This document shows, in pieces, positions 21,701 to 36,410 of a stretch of DNA of 64,000 nucleotides. Each line of letters opens with the position of its first letter. Position 1 is the stretch's first letter. Source of the stretch: Cunninghamella blakesleeana (Eukaryota; Mucoromycota; Mucoromycetes; Mucorales; Cunninghamellaceae); NCBI GenBank assembly GCA_017871115.1, contig JAFCIZ010000004.1:186001-250000 (forward strand), in the 5' to 3' direction. The notes below the pieces were generated by a model. The model had not been told where the DNA came from. It saw only the letters and a program-made list of their open reading frames with translations, and ran no database searches. The position numbers and the translations under genes are program-made.

Positions 21701-23754
21701 TTACACTGCACGAATTATACTCCATTATTATATATTACCTTGGGGAATAGTACTAAAGGCTTTCAAAAAATTAGTTGCTTGACAGTTTTGACCTTTAGAG
21801 TCTTCTAACATACGAAACAAAAATCCAAGTTCACATAACAAGCAGTTTTCTTTTTCACAAGAAGTACCAATATGAGATTTTGCAATTTGACGTAAAGGTA
21901 AAATGAAGAATAATACTTGTAAAAGTGAATTACAATAAGAATTACCAATGTTTGTTTCCAATCCACCATAAGCAGTACGATTATAATATCTACATAGATA
22001 TAATATAAAAAATATAATCGTAATAAAAAAAATAAGTATTATAAATTTTTTTTTATTTTACTTAATCTTACATTTTTTTTATTTCACTTACCCAAAATCA
22101 AAATCATCCACACCAAATTTACTATATTGAATCTCAACGTGTCGGTAATGTTTTGGCATAATTAATCCATGTGGATCCAGTTTTATATCACCAACGGAAG
22201 AAGATCGTCTAGCTGAATACTGTAAATAATAATAATAATTAAGATAAAAAAAAACGAGAGAGGGTTATAAATATTATTTTTTAAAAAAAATATGCAAATG
22301 AGTGATAATAATAATAATAATAATAAATCAACTTACTAATGTGTTTTCATTTTCATCTAAAACACCAAATGATGATAGTAATTCACGTTCTTGTTCGGAT
22401 CTAAATTTAGGAATATCTTTTTTATGCGCTTGTTTTTTCCTTCTTGGGACTTGATTACGATGAATGTTGCCAGGATTAGGAGCATAGCCAACAAAATCTA
22501 TTGTTTTCATACTTTTTAAAATTTCTTCATCAATTTGAGGTGTAGGGTATCCAACGTCATAAACTGTATTTCCAGTCCAAGATGACAGTAAAGGATCACT
22601 ATAATATGGCATCCCAATCGCTGATAATGGTCTATATTTATAAAGCAAAATACAAATAAAAAATAAAAGATGATGTGATCAATTATATAACATATAAATA
22701 CATATACACACATGCACACATATGTATACACATACACACAAATATATATAACTATAACTATAAACTTACGTATCATTATTAACTACTACATTTGGTGCAG
22801 GAGATGGATTAGGTGTTACTACTGGTAATGAATAAGGATTGATCATATAGTTTTCCCGATCAGAATATTGATAAACAAAACTGTTGCCATCACTAAAAAC
22901 CAAAGATTGACCAGAACTTGATATATCCATGGCTGTAATATAACTTGATGTTTGGACTTGATAAAAATGGGATGGGGGCGCAAAGGAACCCATAGTAAGG
23001 CTAGATACATCACACATTTGAAATTGACCTGTTTGTGAACCTACTATACATGTTGAGCTGAGTGTTGGATGCATTTTTAAAAACATAGGACCACTAGGGA
23101 AAGGAATAGGTGCTAAAGATCGAATTGTCATACGAATGTCATATACTTTAACTAATGGATCCATAATTAAGGAACCTTGTCTATATGCATATTTATATGA
23201 AATAAATAAATATATAAAGAGCAATAAGTAAATAAGTAAATGTTATATTTATAAATGCATAAATCATGATTGTTATTGTCATTTTTTATATATATTTAAT
23301 TATAATATATGTTATATTTTTACCTTTGAGAAAAACCACAAGTTAATAATAAATTCCCAGAAACATCTAAATCAGATAAAGTTGCTGTGTGTGCTTGAAT
23401 ACGTTGTTCTACTTTCATAGTTCTCGTATCACGTAGAGTGACTTCGCCCAACATACTTCCACAACAAATAGATCTTGGTAAATTCCGCATAACAACCACG
23501 TTAGATACTCCAGGTAAAGATTTTGTTATTGCCCCTCTTGCTGCATTGACAATTATCATATTATCCTGTTGTCCTGCTATATATAAATCCCCATTTGTAA
23601 GTGTTGTTGTTGTCATACAGTGTAAATCTTTCATTTGATCGTTACTATAGAAATAATGAAAATATGTACAATAATAATAATAGTAGTGGTAGTAGTTGTA
23701 ATAATATTGTAAATAAAAATAGATGTATTAGTTATGATGATAAATATATAAATA

Positions 23755-23789
<35 letters not shown>

Positions 23790-24258
23790 CCAAATGAACA
23801 TATCTTTTTCTATATTCTTTTTTTTTTTTTTTTAAAAAAAAAAAGTACCTAATATTCCAGCGTACTAATCCTTGTCTATCTCTCATTTGAATACTTTTTG
23901 GACTTAAACTAAGTACTCCTCGTTCTGTAACTCGTATTTGCCTAATTTGTTGATCTGTGTGGGCTTTAAATGAAGTATATCGTTGTAAACCTTTTCCATA
24001 ATATGAAGAAACACGACCCTAAAACAAGAAGGTTTAAATGTATACATTATTATTATTTGTATTGTAAATATTAGTGTTATTTTATTATTATTATTATTAT
24101 TGTTATTATTAAAAAAGCCCAAATACTATTTTACTTACGTTATCATTACCAACCCATAGTAATTCATGGTATGGATCCCAGCATAAAGAAGATACTGGTG
24201 ATACTTTACTCGGATTGGTATCACATATATGTTGAACTTCCGTCCAAGCGCTATCCAT
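18733..24258 (-). CDS. PAN2: PAN2, catalytic subunit of the PAN2-PAN3 deadenylase
   Basis: Many short exons from ATG at 24258 to TAA at 18733-18735, about 1,100 residues. N-terminal WD40 blades begin [21 protein letters not shown] linker and a ubiquitin-protease-like fold follow (about 22220-20550). Its Cys box reads [14 protein letters not shown], so the canonical protease Cys position is not occupied, as in known pseudo-protease PAN2. The C-terminal DEDD exonuclease has Asp and Glu in IAIDSEF, Asp in FIGHGLKKD, and His and Asp in GHDSIIDAK. All four acidic residues are present, so the enzyme should be active in trimming poly(A) tails in the cytoplasm. PAN3 is not in the window. First exons: 24139-24258 and 23849-24018. 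Confidence 0.93.
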
Positions 24259-24581
24259 TTACTTATATATATATTTTTGTGTAAAGGAAGGAAAAATAAA
24301 GGGTAAAAGAAAAAAAGGAAATTTTAAAAAAATTGATTTTTTCACGAATAATTCATCCACTCACCCCGCAAAATTTAAACGCCGCTACCATTTTTTTAAA
24401 GTTCAAAAAAATTTTTGATTCCTTTTTTTGTCTTTCTTTTCTTTTCTTTTTTTCGACTCACCGTTATTTAAGAGTATAATTAATAATTGTTATCATTCAA
24501 CTATTATTTTATTATCAACTTTATCCTTCACATTTATATATACATACATATATATATATTAAATAAAATTATTCTATAAAA
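24259..24581. promoter_or_regulatory. Divergent promoter region PAN2 / arrestin
   Basis: 323 bp between two divergent starts. AT-rich with a CT-rich block (24420-24455) and no distinct motif beyond a TA-rich tract before the arrestin ATG. Confidence 0.4.
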
Positions 24582-24855
24582 ATGCCAGTACTAGTGCCTT
24601 TTTTTTCCAATCATAAATTTACAATCAATTTAGCAGAGGATACGGTAATACTCCGTGGTTCGGCTCAAGACGATTGTAACTTTATACTTCGTGGAGAAGT
24701 AGAACTAGTACTTACTAAACCTATGGCTATTTCTTTTATTGAAATTAAATTCATTGGAAAATCTTTTACTTTATGGCCTCAAGGTAAATAAAATAAATAA
24801 AAAAATCATTATTATAACCATCACTTTAAATGATAACATTATATAAATCATGCAA

Positions 24856-24886
<31 letters not shown>

Positions 24887-26281
24887 GATTTGATCTAATG
24901 ATACCTTTTTTTTAAAAAATATATAAATTATAAATAAATAAATAAATAATTCCTTTTATACGAATGATGAATAATAGGGTTAGGCAGTGGACGTAACACC
25001 AAGTTCTCTCATGAAAAAAAAATCCATGAACAACATTTAATACTCCAAAGTTGGTTACCTAATCATAGTAACAGTAACAGCAATAGCCATTCACCTTTAT
25101 TATTATCAGCAGCATCTTCACGATCCTCATCAACCTCTTCATTACAATCTACTTTAACAAATAATAATATTAATAGTAACAACATTGATCATTATTTTGG
25201 ATCTCATAATAACAATGGTAAAAATAACAATAATAGTAATAGTGGAACTTTACCAGCAGGGCTTCATCGATGGCCATTTGAATTTATTTTATCCAACAAA
25301 TTGCCAGAAACAATAGAAGATGAAGTAGGCAAAGTATTTTATTATATGATAGGCAAGATCCATCGACCAGGCAGTATTCAAAGTCATCTCCGTTGTCGTC
25401 GGAATATCCTTGTACTCCGTACACCTATTTGGTCCGATGTCGCTTTAATATCCAATAGTTTACCCACGACATCTATCATCTCGGATCGTCATTTTTCGGC
25501 ATGTGATTTAAACATATGTGTTGAAAAAAGTATGGCATCTTCTGGCACTTTATTTCCTGTTCATCTAGGTATTGTTCCTCATATGAAGCATGTTTTTTTG
25601 GAATCCTTTTCAGTCTTGATAACTGAAAGTCGAACTTATCGTTTACCTGAATTTGATGCCTTAAATAATGAAGTATATGATTTTAAAATGAAGTTATTAT
25701 CCATTACCAACTTGAATGATACCTACTCCTCTTCTTCCTCTTCAATACCATCTACTTATGTACTGGAAAATAATGATAATCATGGAAGCAATGAAAACAA
25801 TGACAACACGGATGAGGAAAACTTATTATTATTAAAACGGGCGGTGTTTACCAAAAATGCCCATTTACCTTTAACTGGTGACCCTTTCCATTATAAACTT
25901 AATTTCAATTTACCTAATTGTATCGATCTCAATCATTCTTCTACGTTTCATGAAATTGATATAAAACATTATTTAAAAATTGCTATTCATTTATCAACTC
26001 CTGAAGGGCCTTTAACCACACATTTGGAAACGAAGATTACTGTATTGGATTGTCGTTTAAAAGAAGATTATACTGTTTTACCTACTTATGAATCAGCTTT
26101 ATCCGATCAAACAGTGTCTAATGAAGACGTCGATCAGGATGACGGGGACCATTCTAATAATAATAAAAATGCATTTTTCCTTTGCCCTTGTTATTTGGAA
26201 TATAAAAAGAAACGTGGCGTATCAAGTAAAAATGAATGGATCATGATGCGGAACAACAGCAACAACAATAATATTAATAGA

Positions 26282-26314
<33 letters not shown>

Positions 26315-26368
26315 CAACCCCCTTCTTACGATGATACTATTTTAAAATATGGTCCTTTTAGAAAATAA
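24582..26368 (+). CDS. Alpha-arrestin (ubiquitin ligase adaptor)
   Basis: Two exons (24582-24783, 24978-26368), 530 residues. The arrestin N-domain is visible as FILRGEVELVLTKPMAISFIEIKFIGKS then HRWPFEFILSNKLPETIE, and the C-domain as SVLITESRTYRLP and HLPLTGDPFHYKLNFNLP. A Ser/Asn-rich insert splits the N-domain. The tail has a poly-Asn run from AAT repeats followed by QPPSYDD, a PPxY motif that binds WW domains of Rsp5/Nedd4 ligases; LPTYESAL is a weaker LPxY. Such proteins bring the ligase to plasma membrane transporters for endocytosis. The family is clear; which yeast ART it matches is not. Confidence 0.85.
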
Positions 26369-26919
26369 TAGTTTCATTTATATACATATACATATATATA
26401 TATATCATTTGCATCCTTTTTTTTTTTTTAAAAAAAAAAAAAATTAATAACAATAATATCCCTCCTTTCATTAAATAGAATTACATTATATAGATTTTTA
26501 ATTTTATTTTATTTTAATACTTAAATACTTTATACTTACATTATATTTACTATATGTTATTATTTTTTTTATACATTATCTTATCTCATTTTATGCATCT
26601 ACTAATACATTAGTTATAATCAACCCATTCATCAATCAAATATCGTGTAACATTTAACTGCAAGCTATAAATAAAATAGAACAATAAAACGAAAATAATA
26701 ACTGTGTTTGATTTTTTATTATTAACATGATATAAAAATTATATATATATGAATATGTATATAAAAAAAAGGGAAAAGGAAAAAGAAAAAAGAAAAAAAA
26801 ATGGTATTATATATATTCTAATATCAAAAATAAAAAAATAATAAAAAAAAAGGAATAATCATGATATATGATATATATTATTTATATGGGCTTTTTTTTT
26901 GTTTTTTAGGAAAAAAAAA
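26369..26919. other. Convergent 3' intergenic region
   Basis: AT-rich sequence with TA runs and purine-rich patches (about 26765-26800). No gene seen. Confidence 0.6.
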
Positions 26920-28846
26920 TTAATAAGAGAAACGAATTAAATCTTCACGAGTTTCAATAATGACAGGAGGAACAAGAACTTTTCCTTTGACAACGTCAGC
27001 TAAACCTTCACCAGAATAAGAAACCCAAGGAGAGACTTCAAATACGATATCATCAGAAATAGCATTAGCATCGGTAACGCCTTGAACAGAGCCACCAGCT
27101 TGTTGAATGAAACGAATATGTTGAGCAATGATATCACGACGAGAGGTTTCGGGACAATCAGCGCCAGTGCCTGGGGCATTCTTTAAAGGAGAGAATTCTT
27201 CTTTACGATCAACTTCCAAAACAGAGAATTGCTTAGCAAAAGGAAAGACGTCAAAGACAAAGCATTCTAATTTCATACCACTGTTTGTTTTAGGAGCAAC
27301 GACTTCACCAGTCTTTAAATCGACGTATTTAATTTTCTTTTTAGCAATATGATATTCTAATTCATTAGCAAATTCAGGGACACGTTCCAAAAAGCTGGTA
27401 GAGAAGAAATGGTTAGCAATATTGGCAGCACGTAAAGTTAAAGAGCCGTCATCATCTCTCTTTTCAGATAAAGCTTGAGAGATTTCAGAGTATTCTACTA
27501 CACCATAACTACCGTTACGGCGACAGACGACACCAACAGGTTCTTCAGGTTGGGTTTTACGTACTACTTTGACACCACAATCTGTTTGTTTAGAGACACA
27601 ATAACCAATAAAGACAGGGTCAGCTACACGAGCAAGACAGTTATCAACACAATAACAATGTGTATATAATACACCACGACGTTTTAAATCTTCAATTACA
27701 CCTTTGTTTTGTACTGCTGCATAAATACCTCCATTACCATCGGGTGCAATGGCTACTTTACCCTTATTTTCTAAAATAATTTTTCCTTCCATTGTTAAAC
27801 ATGGTAATGTACCTAATTAAAATAAAAATAAAAAATAGGGCAAGATAATGAGTATATATATATATATATGTATGTATATCATCTATTTTTGGATTTAATT
27901 CGCCCTTTGATTTTTTTTATAAAGTCCTATCACTATAATCACTCTTTTTTTTTTTTTATTATTGTTTTTAATCGTTGTTTTTTCATTATTTTATAACTAA
28001 TTCTAAATATTTTCCTTTCGATTTCGTTTTTTTTTTTTTTTCTCCACTCTCCCCCAAATATTTTTGTCACACCCAAAAAATAATTATAAAAAAAAATCCC
28101 CTTTTGATAATTTCAAACAAGCCTATCATATATGTATTGTATATACATCCTTTTTTTATATTATTTTTCTTTATATATATATATATATATATATTACCTT
28201 GTTCAAAGAAAGTGATGTTTTCTTGTTTTAAACCAAAGTAGTTATTCTTTTTAAAGTAATCGACAGTAGGTTGGTGAGTAGGACCAGAAGTCATAATATA
28301 CCAAGGAATCACGATGTCATTTGATGAAGATAAAGCTTGAGGAGTGGTATATTGTTTGGCAACTTCTTGTAAACGAAGAATACGTTCAGCTTGTAATTGG
28401 AAAAGGGATTTTTTAGAAGGTAAATTAATATCATAACAACCTTTAGGATCGCTTGAACCAAGACGAGTACCTTGACCACCAGCCATTAAAATTACGGCGA
28501 CCTTATTTTGAGCAATAAGTGATAAACCTAAGGTTTCCCATTGTTGAATATCTTTCTTTTTTTTCTCTTTATCATCGTCAGTAAATAAGACGGTATCAAA
28601 GACTTCCTTTGTTAACCCTTCAACATTATCACCTTGATGACAGTTTTCACTTGCTTGAATAGCTTTTTCATATATACCATTTAATCGTTCTACATCAATA
28701 TCATTTAATTGCTTTAATAAACTTTCTTGTTGTGCTTCATCAAGTTCTTGGTAAAATTGAAAGACGTGTCCTTGTCCTAAATGGTCAAACTTGGCCTTTA
28801 AAGTAGCAACATCAATATTAGATTTAGAAATAAGTTCGACAGTCAT
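26920..28846 (-). CDS. UAP1: UDP-N-acetylglucosamine pyrophosphorylase
   Basis: Two exons (28198-28846, 26920-27812), 513 residues, family-normal. It makes UDP-GlcNAc from UTP and GlcNAc-1-phosphate, the direct precursor for chitin, chitosan and N-glycans. The nucleotide-binding signature MAGGQGTRLGSSDPKGCYDI starts at residue 121. IPWYIMTSGPTHQPTVDYFK and EQGTLPCLTMEGKIILENKG are typical, and VAIAPDGNGGIYAA is the uridine/sugar-binding loop. The splice joining EQG to TLP is confirmed by family continuity. Reading through the intron instead gives a TA-repeat frame. Confidence 0.95.
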
Positions 28847-29755
28847 TATAAAGTATTATTATTATTATTGTATATAAGTATTTTTAAAGATGATGAAAAA
28901 AAGTGAAAATGAAAAGTGAAAGAAAGAAAAATAAAAATAAAATTATTTCAACTTGTATTTAAAAATATTTTGATGCAAAATAAAAATAAAAAAAAAAGGG
29001 GGGGGAGAGCAAAAAAATAAAGAGAATTATTATAATAATAATAATAATAATAAAAAGCTGTCTGACTTTTAAAAATAAAAAGTCAAAGGGGGAGAAGGCA
29101 AAAAGGTTATTAAAGTACACACACTAAATCATCGATTAAAAAACCGATCATCTTCAAAGCATGTGCCTTTAAAAGTTGCCCTTTTAAAAAATTAAGCAAT
29201 ATTTTTATGAATCATAATCTATTTTTATATTAATATATATTTATATATATTTTCCTAAAAATATATTTCTATCTATCAAAAATAAAATTATTAATCATTT
29301 TATAATTCGCTTTATCTTCATTATTCTTTTCTACCTTTTTTTTTTTTTTTCTCAATTTTAATATAAAATAATTATTATTAAAATATTGTTTTAATAGTTT
29401 TTAAATAGTGATAATGATTATTATTCAATTTAAATGATTAATAAAATCAACATATATAAATATAGTAGTTATTTCACTTTTGTACAACTAAAATTGTTTC
29501 TCTTCTACTAAAAGGACTTGAATATTCCGAGGGTTCCCTTTTATAATCCTTGGTTGGCTTTCAAAAATAATAAATTAGCTATGTTGTTACACACATATAT
29601 AAAAATAATTGTATATAGTTAATTAAGCAATCAAATCTATTAGTTCTTTTAATTCTTTAAAAGTCATTTTAAGTTTTATTAAGTTATTAATTTTATATGA
29701 ATATATATAATGTAATATAATGTCGTCATAATAACATGAAATAAAAATCATTCAT
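28847..29755. other. Intergenic region upstream of UAP1
   Basis: UAP1 promoter side: a G8 run (28998-29005), an AAT repeat, and a small perfect inverted repeat TGACTTTT/AAAAGTCA (29063-29085). No gene seen. Confidence 0.5.
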
Positions 29756-32700
29756 TCATACAATAATGGTAGTTGTTGGTTTAGATTCAACAGTTGTAGT
29801 AGTAGTAGTAGTAGTAATAGTAGTAGTTGCTGTGGATTTAATTTCTTCGGATGATAATTGTTGTTGTTTTTTTTCATCAAGGGCCTTGTCCTGCAAGTCC
29901 AATGATTTTTCAATTGAATCACAATAATTTTGATATTTAATAATTTCATGTAACAAGTACTGTGTTTTATTTTCAAAGTTTGACATGGCACATACATGAT
30001 CGGATGTTTTACGAGGAAACTAAAAGAATAAAATAAAGTCAGTTGCATTGTTCTATTTATTATTATTATTATTATTGTTATTATTATCGTTATAATTACC
30101 TTTTTCTCCATTTTATGTTTTATATCTCGATGATTATCTAGTTCTTTATTTAATGATTTGATATGTTGATGTAACGCATCTAATTGTTCTACTTCACCTA
30201 ATACACTAGCTACCATAGGAGGGAAAGGTGGTTGCCATTGATGAACTATTATAGCAGATGATGATGACGATGATGACGATGAAGAATGATCGTTATCATC
30301 ATCTTCATCACTAATACCATTTAAACATGCACCCCAACCATATTCTACATTTCCAACACCACCTAATAAAGGCTCTTTACTTTCTCTAGCTGCCCAGTAA
30401 TTACATGTATCCACCCATTCCAAGACTTGTTCTGCAGATCCTACTTGGAATAAATATACCCCTCCGTTGGATTGCTGTAAAGCAAAAGCATGTTGACGTT
30501 GGCGATTATAACCTGAAGGTAAGGAATTAGCTAAAGTATGTTTTAGATCAATTTCACCAATAATTTGTGCATTGGCTAACCAATCTCCTCCTCCAAGGAC
30601 AACTTCTGAATTTGGATCAAAGGATGAGATAGATTCTGATACTGTGGCTAAACTACCTCTACTAATCATTCCTTGAAGATGTTGTTGTCTACTATTATTT
30701 GATCCTAATATCAAACTACTGTTGTTGTTATGGTGATGATTATTGATTTTACGTCGACCATGACTTTGTCCATCTAATCGATACATTCGAAGTTCCCCTC
30801 TATCTACTACCATAAAACATTCTTTCCAATCCCTTTGTCTTGCTTTATGATTTGCTCTTTCCATCAAGTGTTTCCTTGCTATTAAACCTTCTTTATAATA
30901 TGGCGCTGAGCTTGTAAAAGAAGTGGGCAAATTGGAACGGTGTAATAAGGATGCAACTGCTTGATAAGTAGTGGTGCCATTACCATGATTTGTGTGTTGT
31001 GAATGATGAGATAAACCTGATCGTATGGATGAAATAGATCTTCTTCTTGGGAAGGTACCTGATAAAGATGATACAGCTGATCTTGGTGATAAAGGTTGTT
31101 GTGCATAATCCACCTAAAATAGAAAAATAAAATAAATAAAAATAATGAGTAATAATAATAATAAAAAAAAACTCCCCATTATTTTTTTTTTTTTTTCGCT
31201 CCCCCTCTTTTTTTTATATTATTTCCTTTTTTTTGTTACCTCCGTTGAAAGGGTTGTAGTAGAATGACTATGGCTATCACTAAGAAACAAACTTTCTCTT
31301 GCTGCTTTCCACATGGTACTACCAATGCCTCTTTTAAAAGGGCTTAATTTCGATGAAGAAGAAGAACCATTTAAACTATTTCTTTTTAAATCAGATTGAT
31401 CCACAATGTTATTTTTAAATGTAGGGTGTAAAAGTTGACGATGTCTAATTGAATTATACATTTGCTTTAATAAAGTTTCCATATCCGTTTGCCATGTTTT
31501 ACTTCCAATAATAATTGTTGAGGATGCTGGAGAGGTAGGTGAAGAAGTTTTCATCATCATTGTATCCATGGATGTATATTTTGATGAAGAAGGGTGATGG
31601 GTTCCACTATGTTGACTATATGCACTACGTACACTTGGAGTTCTTTTTATTTCAGTCCATTCTTGTGGTGTTGTTGATGATGATTGTTGTGATGTGGATT
31701 GTAATGAAAGAAAACTGGCATGTTTATCTTCTTCTTCAAGTATTAACGAATCTTTATTCAATACATCTAATTGTGATCTTATAGCATCCATTGTATTCCG
31801 TACGAATGCAGGCCTTGACATTTTTTTATGTTCTCCTTGGGCAATATGAAGGTCAGTATTAAGTAACACCAATGAATAAATAATGGCATGAATAACATCT
31901 GTTTATATAAATAATAATAAAATCATCTGTTATCACTTGTTTATTTAATAATTAATTCATTTTAGTTTTTTTAATATTACCTGAACTACCAAAAAGTTCA
32001 CTTTGATTACAATCCCAATATCTTTTTGAAAATTCTTCTAATATACGATCAATTTGTTGAGATTCAGCTTTCATAGGTAATTTTCCACAAAGTTGTCTAA
32101 AAATAGATTACAGTATATATATACATAAAAGGGAGGTTAAAATAAAATGAAAACTATTTTTCTCCTATTATATATTACACATTAAACTACCATTATTGTT
32201 TGATGAATCCCATTTTTTTTTTTAATAATAATAATAATAATAATAATGATAAAATATATATATACATATGTCATTTAATGTTATAAATTCTCATCTACCC
32301 CATCAACAAAATCCAATATACATATATGTATAAATATGCATACCGGGAAACATATTATATATATATATATATATTTATAAAGAGTAAAGTTGTAAGGAGT
32401 AAAAAAAGAAAGGAATAACAATAGTCCTGTTTCCATTTGCATTACATAATCCCACATTATTATTATTTTTCTTGTTTGTGTGTATTATTTATTTGTTTAT
32501 TTTACCTAAATGAATCTTCTAATCTTCGGTTAGTGAAATCAAAAAGAGCCATGTAGTGTTTCAATATTTGATTGCTCGCCAATGAACTAATTAAAATATA
32601 GAAAAATAAATAATTAATATCAGATGCATATGAATAGTATTTTTATTTTTATTTAATTTTATTATTTTTTAGCCATATATTATTATTATTATTATTATTA

Positions 32701-34828
32701 TTATTTTACCCATCCCCAATCCATTCCGCCACGTGTTCCAAGTCATGATAAACTGTATCATCTAATTCTAATATTCTTCTAGCAATGTCTTCTGTTTTCA
32801 TTTCTATAGAGGTATTATCATCATCATCATCGGATTCTATATCATCATTTTTTTCTGCTTCTTGTTTCATTGAAGAGTCATTGTCTACAGATTGTTTATT
32901 TAAATTATCTTCACTATCCTTTTTATGTTCTATTAATGTATTTATTTCTTTTGTACTAGTGGATTCTGATTCATTATTCCCTGCATGACCAAGTTTTGAT
33001 ATATTATTTTCTTCAACAATAACGGGTGAAATTTCCATTGGTGATAAGGAGGGGGTAGAAGAAGAAGAGGAAATTTGTTTTTCATTTTCAATTATATCAC
33101 TCTTGTCATTATTTATATAATCACAGATTTTATTATTGTTAGAGTTACTGTTGATATCATTTATTTCATTTTCATCTTGATTTTCATTTTGTTTTAATTC
33201 GCTATTCACAGTTTCTTGATTTATTTTATCTTCTTCTTCGGTTTCTTCTTCTGTATCTTCGTTATTATTATTATTATTTTGTATATAATCATGTTTTGCA
33301 ATTTCTGATAAGGATAGGGTATTTACAATTAATCCGCCAGCAGATCCATAGTGACCACCACTAAGCCTTTTTGATAATCTTTCAACATTAATATGGTCCT
33401 CCATATCACTATCTATAGAATCATTTGTATCGTCGTCATCATCATCATCTTCATCCTCAATTAAATCTTCTTCTAAAGTTGGTTTTTTGGAATATGTAGG
33501 ATCATCATCGGTGATAGTAGCAGTACCAGTAGTATTAGCGGCTACTGTTGCATTATTATTAGAGTTATTATCATGATGAATAGGGTTGTTATTATTTATG
33601 AACGTGGTTGGTTTTAATAAAGAATTTTGATTTAAAGGAGTAAATAAACGAATAGGTGGAGGAGAATGTGAGGATCTATTCACATCAAAAGAAGTGGATC
33701 TAGGAACTAAAGGTGTATACATGGTTACATCAGGTTTATAATTATATTGATATTTTAAATGAATATCATCTGTTGATATATTATTAGCATAAGGGTGATG
33801 ATGGTGATGATGTTCATGGTGTGAATTAAAATCTGGTATCATTGTATTATTGTTAAATGTTGGAACAATAGGTTGATGATAATCAGCTATATTTATATAA
33901 AAATTAAAATAAAAAAAAAAGAAAGAAAGGGAAGAAAGAAAAAAAAAGGAAAAAGGAATAAAATTAATTTTTTTCTTGTTTCTATTGTTATAACCAAAAA
34001 AAAAAAAATCCAACTTTTTTCTTTTTTAGGTTACCATGCCCGAAATTCTCATGCACTATTGTTGGTTTATGCGTCTGTCGTGGCATCTTCATTGCATCAT
34101 TTATTAACATATTATCATCAATGGGTTGTTGTTGACTATTGTTACGAATATCATTATCATGGTTGTCATTATCATTAGTTTCATTATCATTGATATTCTT
34201 GGGAACCATATTCTCATCCTTTTTATCCATTTCATTTTCATCATTTATTTCCATCAATGTATTATCAGATGTCGTTGTTTTATCAGTTGGATTCTATAAT
34301 AAGGAAACATTTTTTTTTTTTTTTTTTTTTAGCTCATCATTAACATTTTGCTATAATCAAGCCTCATTTTTTTTTGTATTTTTTCTATTTCCTTTTTTTA
34401 CCTTGTTAAATTTTTTTAAGAATCTACCAAAGCTTCCACCTTTCTATATAAATAATCATAATAAAAAATAGAGATATATTTAGAAAAAGTAAATAAACAT
34501 TATATTTATATATGAATGTTACCTTTTTTTTAAAATCTTGTTTTTTAAGTAAAGGTGTCGATAACATTGGTTGCATAGTTGGTATAGGTTGAGGTTCATG
34601 TTGGGATGGATTAGTTGGAGGTCTCTTTTGTATAAACTTGGTTAAAAAGGTTTGTTTTATTGGTTTATTATATTCATGAGAAGTTGGCTGTGTTTGTTGT
34701 TGTTGTTGTGGTAGTAGAGGGGGCTGTGTTGAATAATATTGATAACCTGACCATGAACCTGATCTTGGTCTAAGATTATCTGTAGTATTCGCGGTGGTTT
34801 CTATAAGAATGGCTGATTTATTATTCAT
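29756..34828 (-). CDS. Sec7-PH ARF guanine nucleotide exchange factor (SYT1-like)
   Basis: Nine exons (34523-34828, 34402-34443, 34035-34293, 32710-33886, 32506-32586, 31981-32096, 31240-31898, 30100-31113, 29756-30019), about 1,305 residues. The first ~600 residues are low complexity, Asn/Asp/Glu-rich with a His run. The Sec7 core follows: ALFDFTNRRLEDSFRQLC, LPMKAESQQIDRILEEFSKR (the Glu of AESQQIDR is the catalytic glutamic finger), and SLVLLNTDLHIAQ. After a Ser-rich linker comes a PH domain (EGLIARKHLMERANHKARQR ... WKECFMVVDRGELRMY ... EWVDTCNYWAARE) and a C-terminal coiled coil. The order matches yeast Syt1 and animal EFA6-type exchange factors, which load GTP on ARF at Golgi or plasma membrane. 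Exact orthology not tested. Confidence 0.85.
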
Positions 34829-36336
34829 TATTATTATTATTATTTTCTTTTATCAAATATGTCTAACTATTAAGTAATTGGTTTGTTACTATTATTAGGA
34901 TTACTATAAAACAATAAATAGATCTTTTTAATAATAAAAGTAAAAATAATAATAACAATAATGAATTAATGAATAATAATAATAATAGAGAAAAGTCCAA
35001 ATATAATAAATGGGATAATGAAACTATAAAAAATAAAGGAAAGGAAAAGGAAAAGAATGAGAAAAAAAATAAAAGAACAATAAGTTTAGAAAAAAAAAAA
35101 AGGAGATTAAAATTTAGTGTTTTTTTCAACTACGCACAAATTAAGTATTTTTTTTTTAACGTTAATAGAAATATCCCAATAAAACTCCTTTTTATAATCA
35201 TAATAATAATAACAATAATACAAATATTTATATCGTTCTCTTGATTTTAGAAAACAAGGCTTCATCTTACTTGTTTATTTAACCTTTTCCCCCTTTCCTT
35301 AAGGTTGATCAGTTACTATTTTGTATTATAATATTGTATTTAAATATAGGTTACGTAATAATAAAGGAAAAAAAAAAGTTTTATATTTCGTGAATCTATG
35401 GATTAATTTGGATGTTTTTGTTACACATTTCGCATTGAAAATAAGCAGCGTTCTTTTAAAAAAGTATATATATTATTATATATACAAAAAAAAAAAACAC
35501 CTGTACAAAAATGGTTATTCATGCTACTTTTGAATGATAAAAAATATAAAATATAAAAATCTATCAAAGTGCGCTTGAAAATTATAATAATAATTATTAT
35601 TATGTTGCTAAACGTACAAAAATTCATATGAGAGTATCGGCTAATGACCATTTTTTTTTAAAGACAATTAGCTGCATTAATAGCGTGAAATGTCATTATA
35701 TAGTTACTATATAGAGGAATTTGTTAAATTGTATCATGATTCGCTTTGTTTAATTATAAATATACATATGTGTATTATGTATATTATGTATATACACATA
35801 TGTATATTGTGTATATTATGTATAATATATACATATATATATATGCATGATAAGTACTAGTATTGAATAAAATAAATAAATAAATTAAAATTGGTCAATT
35901 GCCAAGATTATTTAACTTCTAAGGCGCAATTATTGTTTTTTTTTTCTTTTTTTTTTTGGTTCAACCCCGCCAGGTCAATTGGGTTAGTCATAAAAAAATC
36001 CATTGGTAATTTCATCAATAAATAAAAAAATACGTTAAAATAATTATGTGGATATCACTTATATATATAAGTATTTTATATTATAAAAAAAAAAAATGGC
36101 TTATCTAAAGAAAAATTGTACAAGTTAAAAATGAATAAATAAAAAAAACTATAACTAAATAGGGAAAGCATAATATAAATTCTTGGAGTAGTAATAAAAA
36201 GTTTTTAAGAACCAGCTAATAAAGTTAAATGAATTATAAAATATTTTTTTTAAAAAAAATGCAATTGAAATAAATAGTAAAGAGTATAATGATTGAATCA
36301 TAGAAAAAAAAAAAAAAAGAGCCATGTAATATATAC

Positions 36337-36371
<35 letters not shown>

Positions 36372-36410
36372 AATATGATATAAAAAATGAAAACTTGGTT
36401 TAAAATATAT
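34829..36410. other. Long intergenic region
   Basis: No gene supported. Short frames are hydrophobic or Lys/Asn-rich products of AT-rich DNA. Contains a TA/TG-rich palindromic stretch (about 35760-35850, acatatgtgtatta repeated in both orientations) and (CATA)n at 36335-36350. Confidence 0.5.

Noticed and set aside
33873..34471. Plus-strand ORFs opposite the Sec7 protein
   Set aside because: Mirror frames of Asn/Asp/Glu-rich codons on the real minus-strand gene.
34863..35244. Overlapping hydrophobic and Lys-rich ORFs on both strands
   Set aside because: Produced by A/T homopolymers and ATT repeats; no start context, splice signals or conserved motif.
35957..35990. GGTTCAACCCC, resembling a tRNA B box
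   Set aside because: No matching acceptor, D arm or anticodon stem at the needed distance on either strand.
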